A stretch of 64,000 nucleotides of DNA, taken from Symbiodinium kawagutii (lineage: Eukaryota > Sar > Dinophyceae > Suessiales > Symbiodiniaceae). Shown one piece after another: positions 33,153-43,878 of the stretch. The notes below the pieces were generated by a model. It was not told the origin of the DNA. It searched no databases and worked only from the letters and a program-made list of their open reading frames with translations. The position numbers and the translations under genes are program-made. Every line of letters starts with the position of its first letter. Position 1 is the first letter of the stretch. The stretch is from NCBI GenBank assembly GCA_009767595.1, contig VSDK01024297.1, forward strand, positions 283,450 to 347,449, given 5' to 3'.

Positions 33153-33471
33153 GTGCAGCTTCCCAGGGACAGGGTGGTCGATCTGATGATGAGGGGCACC
33201 CGGTCATAAGTTTATATTTGCTTAAAGGGAATTATGATGGTGTATAGGGGATTTTGACGGTTTATAGGGTGTTTGATGGTGCATAGGGGATTTTACTGGT
33301 TTTAGGCTATAGGGGGTTATGATGGTTTCTAATAATAATAGAGATTACCACAACAAGAATTGTCAAACAGCTATGAATGGATGGTTTATACGGGTTATCA
33401 TCCACTAAACTAATAATGGTTTGTAAACAATGACAACCAACAACAAACTCATGGCTCAACAACTTCTACAT

Positions 33472-33588
33472 GGTGGATTCTCAAGCGCTAGGGGACCCCT
33501 AGAGCTACTTTGGTTTGTTCATTGCTGAAATTAGAAATAGTGAGTAGAGTAAAGGATGATTTAGGGGTAAACATTCTAAGAAACCACC
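33472..33588. mobile_element. Family-A element
   Basis: 117 bp, GGTGGATTCTCAAGCGCTAG to TTCTAAGAAACCACC. Flanks ACAT and ATAT (3 of 4). It sits in the intron between the exons ending at 33152 and starting at 34024. Confidence 0.7.
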
Positions 33589-34023
33589 ATATCTAGCAAA
33601 ACTGACCTTGCCTCACTGTGGTGAACTAACCAAAGTTAACTGATTGCAGGGGTACCAGTCTATAGGTCCAGGTGTCGATCGATTGACACGGGGTTGTTGG
33701 AACAGCGTGGAAGAAGTACAGTCACATCGATTAACCAATCACCGCGCTAGGTCCAACCCCCCGACTGCGGTGCTTGAGTTTGGATGACAACTACTTTGAT
33801 CCCAGCTGGAAGCACTGATTATATACCAGCTACCCATAGGGGTTGTCAGTTACCTTATAGGGTTTAAAGCAACGCTTAGATCCTATACCTGGGACTTCCC
33901 AGGTATGCAAAATTTCTGCCTTTTCTGGAAAAACTGCTTTTTCAGGGCAATTCAACTTTTTGCATACCATGATGTTGCAGGTATGTTTACTGCTTTGATC
34001 GTTGGAAGCATTGGCTTCACCAG

Positions 34024-34152
34024 GCTGGTGGCTCATGGACAACGAAGTGCCGGTACGTTGTATGATGCAAGGCGCGGCGGGCATTGTGCGGGCAATGAGC
34101 TGCTCGGGGTATGCAGGGCTATCCTTTGAATGGGGGAAAGCAGCAAGGGCCA
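34024..34152 (+). CDS. Exon continuing the cysteine-rich protein
   Basis: Acceptor CTTCACCAG, donor GCCA/GTAGTC. In phase with 33079-33152 it gives WWLMDNEVPVRCMMQGAAG then AMSCSGYAGLSFEW: a GWW after the PP-x-PG loop and a CSxGYxG motif, the usual continuation of this repeat type in surface proteins. Best-supported join of the host gene. Confidence 0.7.
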
Positions 34153-34501
34153 GTAGTCAAGTGGTTAGTGAACCATGTGATGGTTCCTCTTGATTCTTGT
34201 TGTACAGTTGCTTTTTTGGATTTGAGCACTGTTGTTGGTGGTGGTTTGTGGATTTGTTTTTTGTCGGTGGGGATCAATCGGCTTACGGGTCTGAACTTGT
34301 TTTGAATCGAACTGCATTGATGACCTGTTTATGACGGTACTCCTGGGTAATCCAAAATAGTAACAATTTAATGGAAAACCTACCATTTCCATCCATTTCC
34401 AGATGGATCACCTGTTGGGAATGGAAATGGAAAAATCCGCTGATAGTTTGGCGTTTTGTTTTGCAATAGTCCAATGGTTCCTTAAACTCGTTGAAATCCA
34501 G

Positions 34502-34613
34502 AGGGGATTCCACCATGGGGGCCGTGGCTGTGTTGGCTGAGCGATGGTTCGCAGATCAACAGATGGGGATTCCTGCAATCAGCAGCAGCCGCAGAATGTC
34601 AGGAGATTTTTAC
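34502..34613 (+). CDS. Possible next exon of the cysteine-rich gene
   Basis: GC-rich block behind AAATCCAG. The phase-1 frame expected from the previous exon reads GIPPWGPWLCWLSDGSQ and has a Cys near its end; another frame reads AVLAERWFADQQMGIP. Undecided. Confidence 0.3.
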
Positions 34614-34899
34614 CGTCAATCCAATCGACAATACATAATGGACTATTCCCTTCATGTGTGTATTTGCCAGTATGAGCCATCGTGCTAAGCATTATTATTG
34701 TACTTGCTCGGGCTGGTTGGAAGTACCCACGTTGACCGGCATTGTTCCGCATTTTGGGTTGTTGCGGCCATACTTGAGAAGTGTACCATGTGAGTTTGAA
34801 AAAAGCTGTTTTGTACCCGCAAGGCTGGCTGGGTTTGATTAATGCTGTTTATGGATGTATCCTTTTTTCTGAGTAGATGGCAAATGGCAAACAGTATAG

Positions 34900-35072
34900 G
34901 TCATTCTGTTGAAAACACGCATCTCGCGTTGTGAGGATGTTTGGGAAACAACACCTGCCGACGAGGATATGACAGCAGGACCGCTCGATACCGTCCTGCA
35001 GAGCCTTCAAACGCGGCAACGTTTGCAGCTATTGCGTTGTTTGTTTTTAGTGATGTTTAAGGAAATTGGCAT
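34900..35072 (+). CDS. Exon, Leu-rich, unrecognised
   Basis: From AGTATAG to GGCAT/GTAATT. It reads TRISRCEDVWETTPADEDMT and then a Leu/Arg helix (LQSLQTRQRLQLLRCLFLVM). Composition and splice sites support coding; role unknown. Confidence 0.55.
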
Positions 35073-35502
35073 GTAATTGTCACAGGATCAGACGGGGTAG
35101 CTTTATTCCACCACAAAAGAATGAGTTGAAGTGGCAGTAACCGTTGGATAGGTGAATGGATTATCAAATTAGGAATTATTAATCCTTTGATTATTTCACT
35201 TTGGAACTGGTCATGATCAATAAAGGTATTGATGTTGTTGTGGGGTATTTTTGACTTCATCCAACCCTCTTCTCAAATAATGATTCGCTCCAAGTCCTGT
35301 CCTCAGATTTAGGGCATTCGCAAGTTGCCTCAGCTGGGGGATTAGGCTTTGTGAGGCTTGGCTAGCAGTTCGCAAAGGAAAATCCACCATTTCAATGGAT
35401 GATTCCTGAGGGTTTTCCGAACAAAATGTTTTTCTATTGCCATGTTAGTTTACCAGTGGGTAAGCTTTGACAAATGCAAATTACGTCCAGCTACCTACTT
35501 GA
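35073..35502. other. Intron-like
   Basis: AT-rich; a lone family-D-like end (GTTAGTTTACCAGTGG) lies at about 35447. A GC-richer patch at 35285-35360 shows no supported exon. Confidence 0.35.
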
Positions 35503-35802
35503 ATGCCAAGAGAAGCAAGGATCAGAAGAAACGAGGTTAATGGGGAATGGCAGTATCGAAAGTGGTTGGTAGAAAAGTATCGCGCAGCTGGACAGAATTA
35601 TGCAAACAAAGATCGAGGCACAGGCAAACAGGAAACTGATGGACCCATTGTGATTGACTATCCTGATGTTCGCGGCAAAGAGTTGCAGGAAGAACATTCA
35701 AGTTTGACACATGACTGCAGTTGTGTTCGTACGGAGTGGTGCCCACTCCCCCTGTTTGCAAATTGGCTCGATCTAGTTTTTGGCATAGAACGCCGGTGGT
35801 AG
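35503..35802 (+). CDS. ORF or exon, charged protein segment
   Basis: ATG at 35503, TAG at 35800-35802, 99 aa. The first 70 residues (NGEWQYRKWLVEKYRAAGQN, PIVIDYPDVRGKEL) look like genuine protein; the tail after ELQ may be intron, since CAG/GAAGAAC (GA) is a possible donor. Not recognised. Confidence 0.45.
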   Translation: MPREARIRRNEVNGEWQYRKWLVEKYRAAGQNYANKDRGTGKQETDGPIVIDYPDVRGKELQEEHSSLTHDCSCVRTEWCPLPLFANWLDLVFGIERRW

Positions 35803-36349
35803 ATGTCAAGTGGGATCACAATCCTGATTACTAAGGCGATAATGATGAATGCTGGATTTGCTAGGGATTTTGAGAAGTGATTTGTTGGTTTTGCGTTCAT
35901 CTTTTGTTGTTAAAGGTTAAAAGGGACTTGCTCCACCTTTGCTGAAATGGGTCGAAGGCCAACGAAATTTCAACACATTCATGGCCTGACGCAACCAGAT
36001 GAACCCAATGATTCGGAACGGAACTGAAGTGAATATAGAAATATTTTGGTTGAGAAAGGCTGATTGGTAATGCTTAATGATGGCATATAGTCATTGATAA
36101 TTAACAATCTATAGTATTCTCATGAACCCTTCTTCTTCGAAACTCAATTGCAGCCTATCAAAATGAAAAGAATCCTTTGACGTCATCATCAAAAGCATCT
36201 TGAAACATCCCAAAATTGTCAGGTCACCTCCCAAGAAAACTACAACTACCCCAGTACTGCAACAGTACCTCCCAGTAGTACCTACCCCAGGGCGGACCCT
36301 GGGAGGTCCTTGTAGACCTGTCTGGACCAGCGAGCACGGCACCTACCAG

Positions 36350-36431
36350 GACTCGCTGTGAGACCTGCATGGATCAGTTCTATCCCGACCTGCAAGAGAG
36401 TGCCCTTGACGAGCGCGACCGGAAGCGCTGG
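36350..36431 (+). CDS. Cysteine-containing exon
   Basis: From CCTACCAG to CGCTGG/GTTTTT: TRCETCMDQFYPDLQESAL then DERDRKRW. The C-x2-C-x3-FYP resembles the C-x2-C-x2-GxY repeats upstream and may mark the next part of the same protein. Confidence 0.5.
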
Positions 36432-37127
36432 GTTTTTGTTCATTTCCCATCATTTCCCCCTACTTGGAATGGTTGGTTCAACCAGCAAACTGTTGGGTTC
36501 AACCACCAACCTGCGGTTGGTTGATTCATTGACCTGCATATTGACCCTATGGTTGTCAGTTGCTACCGAACTTGAGAGTTAGTTGAATCCTTTCGTCATC
36601 ATCGTTTGTTGTCCTGGCGTAAAATCTGAGTGTCTATAAACCAAGTAATTCGTCGCTGGTTGCTTTCCGGTCCCTTAGATTGGCCATGCTTCTTCGATAA
36701 TGAATCGTATTTGCATGGTTGTAGCTGATTCCCTGAGTTTTCAGCCTTGTTGAAGGTACTCTTAATGCATACGGCATACTTTGGTACATAATCACTAGAG
36801 ATTAAACTTCTCGCATGGGAGCTGATAACAGTTTTGTTTGGTAGTACATGCATGCTGCATGCTGCATGTATTGATTATAAATTGCATTTGGCTTGACAAT
36901 ATCTGGTTGAACACCTGATGATTTGCTATCTCGAATCTAATTGCCCGTCAAACATAGGTAGCTCTGGGATACTTTGGGATTATACAGATTTGGGATTGTA
37001 TAGATTATTGTTGTTGAGCCAATTGAGCCACGAAAAAAAGCTGCATGTATTCGTTTTAACTGGGGATTGAACTAACATGGCTTCGCTAAAGTAAAATGCT
37101 GGGTCGCGAAAGGTCGCGAAAGCAAAT
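36432..37127. other. Intron-like
   Basis: GTTGGTTCAACCAGCAAAC-like text at 36470-36520, otherwise AT-rich. CATGCATGCTGCATGCTGCA palindrome at 36848. No exon seen. Confidence 0.35.
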
Positions 37128-37514
37128 ATGCTGGGAGTTGGTTACTACATTGCGTGGCGAGTTGGTTTCTACGACAAGCCGCGCTCCTGGGAGGACAAAG
37201 GACCTGAGCCGGGAGACGTCAACAGTGTCACAAGACGTTTCAGTGACCAGAAAGATTTTAAGGCTGCTCGAATGCCTTCTGCGCGGCCATCTTTCCTGCA
37301 AGCTTGCTCAGCCAAGGCCCTTTCTCTGCGACGCAACGCGGCCAAACAACAACGCAAGCTCCGCTTGCTACTGCGTGGTAATGCTTCTGCAGATGACGAC
37401 TCCTCTACCTCATCATCCACTTCATCCTCCGGCTCCGAAGACAGTTCAGGATCTGCTTCATCTTCGCCTGCGTGGCTTCGCAAAGCCAACTTGACTGTCC
37501 AGCTGCCCATTTGA
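37128..37514 (+). CDS. Ser/Asp-rich basic ORF, 128 aa
   Basis: ATG at 37128, stop TGA at 37512-37514. N-terminal VGYYIAWRVGFYDKP, a basic middle (RRNAAKQQRKLRLLLRG) and a Ser/Asp-rich tail (DDDSSTSSSTSSSGSEDSS). Codon starts are regularly purine-rich. The opposite strand is also open for 120 codons with a charged product, so I keep confidence moderate. Function unknown. Confidence 0.45.
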   Translation: MLGVGYYIAWRVGFYDKPRSWEDKGPEPGDVNSVTRRFSDQKDFKAARMPSARPSFLQACSAKALSLRRNAAKQQRKLRLLLRGNASADDDSSTSSSTSSSGSEDSSGSASSSPAWLRKANLTVQLPI

Positions 37515-37669
37515 GCCAGGAAAAAAAGCAACCGCCAACTTGTGTGCCAAAGACTTCGACCTCATCAAACCAAGATCTGCTGCAAATACAATTGCGTTTG
37601 GAAATGTTCCTATCATCTCTTCTTAACATACGGATGGGTTCCCCACTTTCCCCGCGAAAGCTCCGTGAA

Positions 37670-37745
37670 AGGAACTGTTGTGGGATGACTTCCGCGAAAG
37701 CTAAAACTGTGTCCGCGAAAGCTCTCGCGAAGGAGGTTCCCGAGT
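37670..37745. repeat. CCGCGAAAGCT repeats
   Basis: CCCGCGAAAGCTC, TCCGCGAAAGCTAA and TCCGCGAAAGCTC recur within about 90 bp, with related GGTCGCGAAAG words at 37100-37122 near the start of the preceding ORF. Confidence 0.5.
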
Positions 37746-38332
37746 GCAACGATTTGAACTAGGTTTTTTTTTCACAGCTCAATTGTGTGCATATCTTTAG
37801 GATGGTTTTTACCAACCCACCGTGTCCTCAGTCCTCCTATTGTTTTCATGGTTGCTGTTTCCAGGGTAAAACAACGGCACAATGAACAACTTCTAGATGT
37901 TCATCCGGATACTTGATAGGCTACCTTCGTGGTACACCCTTCGGAGTAATGCCAGTGGCGGTTGTAAAGCAATCACCAGGGTAATTTGTGCAGATTTGGA
38001 ATGACCCCAACGACGTAAATCACCTTTGGTAAATTTGATTTAACATTAATTAAGAAGTTTTTTTTGTAAAATCACTTTTGAAATCATGGGGGTCACTGCT
38101 TTTTCCATGGATCAGCACGTGTGATTTCAACTTTTGAGCCACAGGAGATGGTCAAGCGTTAGCGGTGCCAATAGATTAACCGGCTGGATCCGTAGCTAAG
38201 ACTCAGGGACTTCCTTGGGGGAATCCCAGATGTGGTCTGGAACGGATCTGCGATGCCATCCCGGTGCATCGTTTGGGACACCGGGAAGGCCCTTGGATTT
38301 CCTTGGCGTGGTTCACCTTTGCCTTTCCCAAG

Positions 38333-38562
38333 GTACCTGCAATGAATGTGAATCTTGGGTCTCTTGGCCAAGCGTGACATTCGGATTGGAGTGGTTGAAA
38401 GGCTTGCTGGTGATTGTGCATTATTGGATGTTGGTGATTACGAGTGACTCACTAGTGCGTACATTTTGGGATTTTTGGTTGTCATTGCTGATTGTTTCTG
38501 TTTGCATCTCAGCATTGCTGCTATTCGTGGCATGGTTGCTAGTACTATTTCCCTGGAATTAA
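38333..38562 (+). CDS. Membrane exon with two hydrophobic segments
   Basis: Acceptor TTCCCAAG, stop TAA at 38560-38562. It begins TCNECESWVSWPS (C-x2-C) and then has two hydrophobic segments, around LLVIVHYWMLVI and LLIVSVCISALLLFVAWLLV. A Cys pair followed by transmembrane helices fits a multi-pass surface protein. Confidence 0.5.
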
Positions 38563-38805
38563 CCAATATCAATGCAACTATTAACCCTCCACCCGATGGC
38601 TAGATACACAAGGATCAATGATTCATGGTTGTTTGACAGATCAGTGGTTAGTAATGGATCAAATAATTGTGTTGATTAATTATCATAGAGGCATGAATTA
38701 TCATTCATGAACACATGACTGCTTTCGTTGCACGCGAGATTGTCCCCGCACGCGCCTCTTTCGAAATGAGCAATTTGAAGCATACATGCTTCAATTCGGA
38801 CGCAG

Positions 38806-38949
38806 GAAGCACAAGAAGATTCCCACCAGATGTACAAAGAGCTGCTGCTACTGAGTGTCTTCAGTGCTGATATTCCTTCGGTAGGCAACAGAGCCTTCAG
38901 AGATAGTCTGGGCATCAGTACAATGAGCGGCTTGAGCGCCTCAGGCTGA
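38806..38949 (+). CDS. Exon, unrecognised
   Basis: From GGACGCAG; open to TGA at 38947-38949, with a possible GC donor at 38945. Reads EAQEDSHQMYKELLLLSVFS then GNRAFRDSLGISTMSG. Good composition; family unknown. Confidence 0.5.
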   Translation, partial: EAQEDSHQMYKELLLLSVFSADIPSVGNRAFRDSLGISTMSGLSASG

Positions 38950-39291
38950 TTTAGAGTCTTTGATCTCCGTTATCACAGCTTACTTTTCCTGAGGCAGACC
39001 GCCAGCACTGTATCGGCAATCAGTCACTTCAACCGCAGAAGATGTGCGCCGATAGGGCCTCGGGAACGCCGCGACCGGGGGGTTAAAGGTCTCCCGCCAC
39101 TTCGGGCGTGGCTTGGCTGCTCCAACAGCCGCGCGATTTGCTCGCGATGAAGTTCCTCCAGGCCCGCCGAATGCATTGTGTCGTGATAGCAACCAAGACC
39201 AACAGTACGCATGGCTGCCTTAAGCAGATTTCTTTCATACATTGCATCGCAAGCGCCTGCTACATTGCATCGCAAGCGCCTGCTACACCAG

Positions 39292-39650
39292 TGCCGGTTC
39301 CTGGTCCGGCGGCGGCATCTCCCCCTGATCAGCAGCCTGAGTGGGATTTGGAAAACGCAGATGACTGCGTATCGTGGATTTTGCAGTGCTTTTCATCAAA
39401 GCGCAGGAGTGAGATTGAGCCCATTGCCCAGTTCTACATCAAGCAGCTGCGCGCTGAGAAGGGCGTGCTCTCAGAGAACTTCTACAAGAAAGTGATTGCG
39501 GCACACTTGTTGGCTAGCCATGATGGCAGGGAGGCCTGGCTGAGTTCAGTCCGATCCAGCAGACCGAAAGAATTGTCCCTGCACCTCACCAGGTTTACAA
39601 GAAATCAGCCACGGGGAGAGAAAAAGAAGTTTGACAGCCGCAGTGCCATG
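39292..39650 (+). CDS. Exon with a charged helical domain
   Basis: From ACACCAG to GCCATG/GTGTTC, 120 codons: PVPGPAAASPPDQQPEWDL linker, then DDCVSWILQCFSSKRRSE, FYIKQLRAEKGVLSENFYKK and LTRFTRNQPRGEKKKFDSR. The longest clean exon in this half. The frame continues upstream through a 23-bp direct duplication at 39239-39284. I recall similar segments in Symbiodinium predictions but cannot name them. Confidence 0.6.
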
Positions 39651-39891
39651 GTGTTCTTCAACTTTGAATCGATTTCATTTCTCTATTTTTATTTTTTTGA
39701 ATCCCATAATAAACACATGACTGATGTGACCATGATGTGACCTGGTCGCCTCGATGTCTTGCCATAGGAATTGCATTGATTTCGAAAAATTTGATGTGAG
39801 TAGACCGGCCGACTGTACATGTTGGCTTCGCTGCTGAATAATCATTTGCGTAGCTCAGGTTTACAAGGAACTTGTCCTGGGCAAAGGACAT

Positions 39892-40008
39892 GGTTGTGGG
39901 TCAAAACCCTGTACCCCCGGTTCCCTTCCCATTAACCATTGTTTTCCTTTATTATTGGTTGGTCATTATTATCCCCATTCGTTGGTTGGTTAATATTGAC
40001 CCATAGCC
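39892..40008 (+). mobile_element. Family-B element, copy 5
   Basis: 117 bp, GGTTGTGGGTCAAAACCCTG to TTAATATTGACCCATAGCC, flanked by exact ACAT duplications (39888-39891, 40009-40012). One of the best-preserved copies. Confidence 0.9.
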
Positions 40009-40641
40009 ACATGGGTGAATTTCCGCCTCCTGACAGCTTCGCCGAATAAGTCGTCCTAACATGTCATGCAGTTTGATTGGTTGCTCAAGCCCTAGCTGGT
40101 CTAAGATCTTGTGATTTCCTGGCGTTCATCGCTGGCCATTCATCATTATTGGTTGCCACAACAGTACCCGTTCATTGACACTGGTCCTAGTCACCTTTCG
40201 CGACGCATGTCCATTGAATGTCGGTGGTTGTGAGCCAGAGTCTGCTTGTTGATGGTTGGTAACGTTTCTGACTCCTCGTTCTTGACCCGTTCACGTGGTG
40301 AACCATAGTTTTAGCCAGCGTACGGACAATCATGAATTTTTTTTCATCTTGTGATTCGGTCTATATTCCATGATGATTATTTTAATTACAAACATTATGA
40401 AACATCAGGAATTGCTTTACTAACCACCAGTAGGTTTCTATCATTCGTATCATTGACCCCATCATCAACCGTCATACCAACAACGTTTTGGTTGGCCATT
40501 GGCAATCATCATTATTTATCAATAACCATCATTGACAGCAGTACTGAACGAAAATCAGCCACCAGGAGCCATCAGTAATTATACATCATTAAACCATCAT
40601 CAACCCCAGTTCATAAGCCCCACCAGATCACCCACCATGAG
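40009..40641. other. Non-coding
   Basis: AT-rich with CATCATCAACC words. The ORF at 40351-40578 has no support. Confidence 0.35.
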
Positions 40642-40712
40642 TTCCATGGTGATCGCCGTGCGAAGGTGGTGATGTTCGGGGCCATCTACAGCGCCATCAC
40701 CTTCGTGGTGCT
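40642..40712 (+). CDS. Short membrane exon
   Basis: From CACCATGAG to GTGGTGCT/GTAGCT: HGDRRAKVVMFGAIYSAITF then VV, a basic lead followed by a hydrophobic stretch as at a cytoplasmic membrane border. An in-frame TAG follows at 40714. Confidence 0.5.
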
Positions 40713-40734
40713 GTAGCTTGGCGCCGGTGGTAGT

Positions 40735-40830
40735 GGCGGGTGGCTGGTGATTGGCGGTTGATGGGTTGGTTGATGAGTGGCGGGGGGTTGGTGGTTGGTG
40801 GTTGGCGGTTGGTGGTTGGTTTATTATCTC
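40735..40830. repeat. GGTTGGTGG low-complexity tract
   Basis: Imperfect repeats of GGTTGGTGGTTGGC. Gives spurious Pro/Ala ORFs on the - strand. Confidence 0.7.
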
Positions 40831-41260
40831 GTTTAGTTTTTTTGGTAAAATCATGTGATGTTTAGATGTTTAGTATATTGTTCATGTATGATTGGAGGTG
40901 CTTAGAATGTGGTTATACACGGTGAAGTGATGGTTCATAAATAAATCATGTTTGATTTTTGGGCAATGATGGTTCGACATGGTTCATATGGGTTCATGAT
41001 GGTTTGTCACTTTGTATGGGGCACATGGTTGTTGAATGGGTATCAACGCTGAATAGTTGTGTTGGTATACTCGACCTTTGACAGTGTGAATACTAGGTGT
41101 TCAAACAAATCTTCATTATATGATATTATCACAAATAAATAAACATACCCAAATACAAGGTGGGCCCACAGCGCTTGTAAGTTGAGTTGGTTTGCCCCTA
41201 TCACTGGTAGAAATCACCCAGATACGAGGTGAACAACCCAAGAGTAATAGCTGGTTAAAG

Positions 41261-41404
41261 GGCCCACATTGGACGATACTTTGCATGGTGGTTTGTTATT
41301 TGGGCTGCTGGCATCGCCACATTCAGCCATGGTACCATCGACCCAAAACCGGGGAACCCTGAGGGATTGAGACATCAGATTTCGCAGGCCAAAAACTTCA
41401 AGTG
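41261..41404 (+). CDS. Membrane-type exon
   Basis: Acceptor GGTTAAAG; donor near AAG/TGGTG (frame open to TGA at 41447). Reads HIGRYFAWWFVIWAAGIATF then SHGTIDPKPGNPEGLRHQIS. One hydrophobic helix followed by a polar loop. Good codon pattern. Confidence 0.55.
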
Positions 41405-41447
41405 GTGTTTTTATCCCCACTCCCTGTGGCTAACAATAGCTAAATGA

Positions 41448-43049
41448 TTTGTCAAGCCTGCTTAGATCATGGTTAAAAGATGAAGTTATGGTTGATGGTA
41501 TCTGATGTGGTAAACAACGGTCACTTGTTATAGTAATAAACATGCATGCATCCCTCAGAAAGGATGATTTTGGGAAGTAGCACCACCAGTCCTAAAGGAT
41601 GTTGCCAGTGCTAGCCAGAACGTTCATCAATTGGCCCCCATGGATTTGGTTGAGAAAAGATAGGCTGATTTGTCAAATTTGAGTGGAACCAAACATAAAA
41701 CTAATTTATTATACGCATCCTAGCAATTTAAGTGTAACAAATTCTGACCACCTTTGAGCATAGAGAAGCAAAAGAAATTTTGCATTTTCTTGGTAGAACG
41801 GAAGATGGAAAGCGGGAATGCAACCTCCGTGTGCGAATCTGGCTAGGTTTTGATAGTTGCCATCGTTTTCAGTTTCCACTACAATTCATTTTTTCTGTCA
41901 CCCACGGTATTTACATTCACTTTAGGCATCATTGCGAAGCATCATAATCAAACATGGCTATCAACCATCATCATGAATTATAATCATGATCCATCGTCGT
42001 TCAACCATCGTGATTTATTGAATTGACTAACATCTTCAATGTTTGTGCAGCGTCATTCATAATCCTGAAGGTTTTAGAGCGAATATAAGTTGTTAACCAT
42101 TGCTATAGTTCATCATTGTAAACCAACTGTTGTTTTTGTTTTTTAGTTTGAGGGTAAAGCAATCTTTACATCGTAAGTATGGTGAACCACCATGACGTTG
42201 ACCGAGGTTTGGCTTTGTGTTCCCTTTCCTTTCGTGGAAGGCCAGAGTCGCGTTGGACCCTGGCAAAGGCAAGCCGCGCAACCTGCGACCGCACTCCTGA
42301 ATACCTTTTCGTAAACAAACCTGGACGATGGGTAAACCAGCCACAAATGTTGTTTTTTAAACCTTTGGCTTAGTTTACCGCAGTGTAATCCACGTTAATC
42401 ATGGTTACGTTGATCATGGGCTTCCCGTAATCGGGATTCATGTCAATTATGTTGAGGGTTCGCTGAATAATGAGCCATGTTTGTCATGCTTCGGAATGGA
42501 TCAGTGGACAGTGACGGTCAACCAACAATGGTGACTTGTGATTCAAGAATTGGCATTCACATTGTGAAAAATTGCGAATAGCTAGATTGTTTTTGTTATA
42601 ATTGCTTATTAGCGATTAATTGTCAATGCTTGGTTACCGGTTGCCAAAAACCGCTGGGACTGCAAACTTGGAATTGTTCAGTGGACGGTTCGTCACGGTT
42701 CAGAATCAAGAATAAAGTAATGGCTAGCAACCAGCAATGATGTTTGCGGCTGATTGTTATTGATAAGGTTTCTAGTAGTGTGGCCCATTGTTGGCCCATT
42801 ATTGCATCATTGTCAGCCATGATTAGGGATGTCTAATTCAACTTGGAAACACGTTCCATGGCTACTAGGGCAGAGAACCAGGGGATACACTTGGGGGCTG
42901 TTGCAACCTGGGTTTCATGTACCTAAGCCAATATGGCTGCCATGATTCATAAATATCAATAACCATTTACACCGTGAAGACTACATGATCAATAAACATC
43001 AATCATGATGGATTGAATGTATGGCCTGGAGTTCGGCGCGTGTTCACAG
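41448..43049. other. Long non-coding stretch with one uncertain exon
   Basis: Mostly AT-rich text. At 42180-42330 a GC-rich block has two good frames: MTLTEVWLCVPFPFVEG ending at TTTTC/GTAAAC, and HDVDRGLALCSLSFRGRP ending at GATGG/GTAAAC. A lone family-D-like end (TTAGTTTACCGCAG) is at 42370. Confidence 0.4.
42192..42310 (+). CDS. Possible exon, frame ambiguous
   Basis: Frame from ATG 42192 reads MTLTEVWLCVPFPFVEGQSR and runs to a GTAAAC donor. The alternative + frame is open to 42373. Only one can be right. Confidence 0.35.
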
Positions 43050-43188
43050 GCTCCAACCAACGTTGGTCAAGTTGCGCTTCCATTTTTGACATGTTTGGCT
43101 GTACCAGCAACCAGCCCTGCGGTGGCTCAGGATCAATTGAACCCCCAGCTGATGGGTGGTTTCTTGCGCGAAATTGGCCTCCTAACAG
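43050..43188 (+). CDS. Exon with hydrophobic segment
   Basis: From TTCACAG to AACAG/GTTGGC: APTNVGQVALPFLTCLAVPA then NPQLMGGFLREIGLLTG. It ends in phase 1 and joins cleanly to 43495-43680. Confidence 0.6.
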
Positions 43189-43494
43189 GTTGGCCCTACA
43201 CAGTGGTACTCCCCAGTTGGTGGACTATTAGATCACAACTGGGGTAACTACCAGTGATGGTAGATAAAACAACAGCGAACTGGCTTATCAACCAACTTAC
43301 AACTGGGGAATAATTCTCTACCAAGCTGTACGGGTATCGCTTCTGTGTGGAAACTGATCTTCCCCAACACCTGGGAGGGTCAAGCTTTTAGTTTCCAGTT
43401 TCCAGGCTATAGGTGATAACTTGGTATCCTGTTGGTGAGCCAGACTCAGAACAGTGGTGTTGCTGGCGACGCCCAACGAACATTGGTAGTGCAG

Positions 43495-43680
43495 GGACGC
43501 ATTTCGGATGGGCCCCGACTGAAGAGGAATTCACCACTCTTAAGCGCATAGTTTGCCGCGGAATGTGGACCAAAATGAGAGTGGGTGATCGGTTGGCAGA
43601 CCAGCAGATTGATTGCCTGAACTCGTCTCTTCTTCTGGCCATCACCATGATGCGAGCATTTCCTACCTGCAAAGGGCTGG
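43495..43680 (+). CDS. Exon following 43050-43188
   Basis: Acceptor AGTGCAG, donor CTGG/GTCACT. Phase agrees with the previous exon (split Gly). Reads THFGWAPTEEEFTTLKRIVC then MRVGDRLADQQIDCLNSSLL. Not recognised. Confidence 0.55.
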
Positions 43681-43878
43681 GTCACTTGCGGATGGTCTGA
43701 ATATCTCCGGTACCTTCTGACCCCTCATGGTCGGAGCGGGTACTACGCCAGCGCGGTGGGCGCCATCTTCTTCGCCGCACCATGTGCGCAAGGTGTGGTA
43801 GGGCCGCATTCGATCGCGGCAGGCCACGCCCTGCTCCTGTTGAGAGGTGGAGAATCCGAGTATTTGCTGGCATACGAT
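43675..43878 (+). CDS. Overlapping +1-frame exon with hydrophobic segment
   Basis: Open from TGCAAAG to TACGAT/GTTTAG. Reads GWVTCGWSEYLRYLLTPHGR then SGYYASAVGAIFFAAPCAQG. Composition is strongly coding. It overlaps the end of the previous exon by 6 nt in a different frame, so an alternative acceptor or an indel is implied. Confidence 0.5.
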
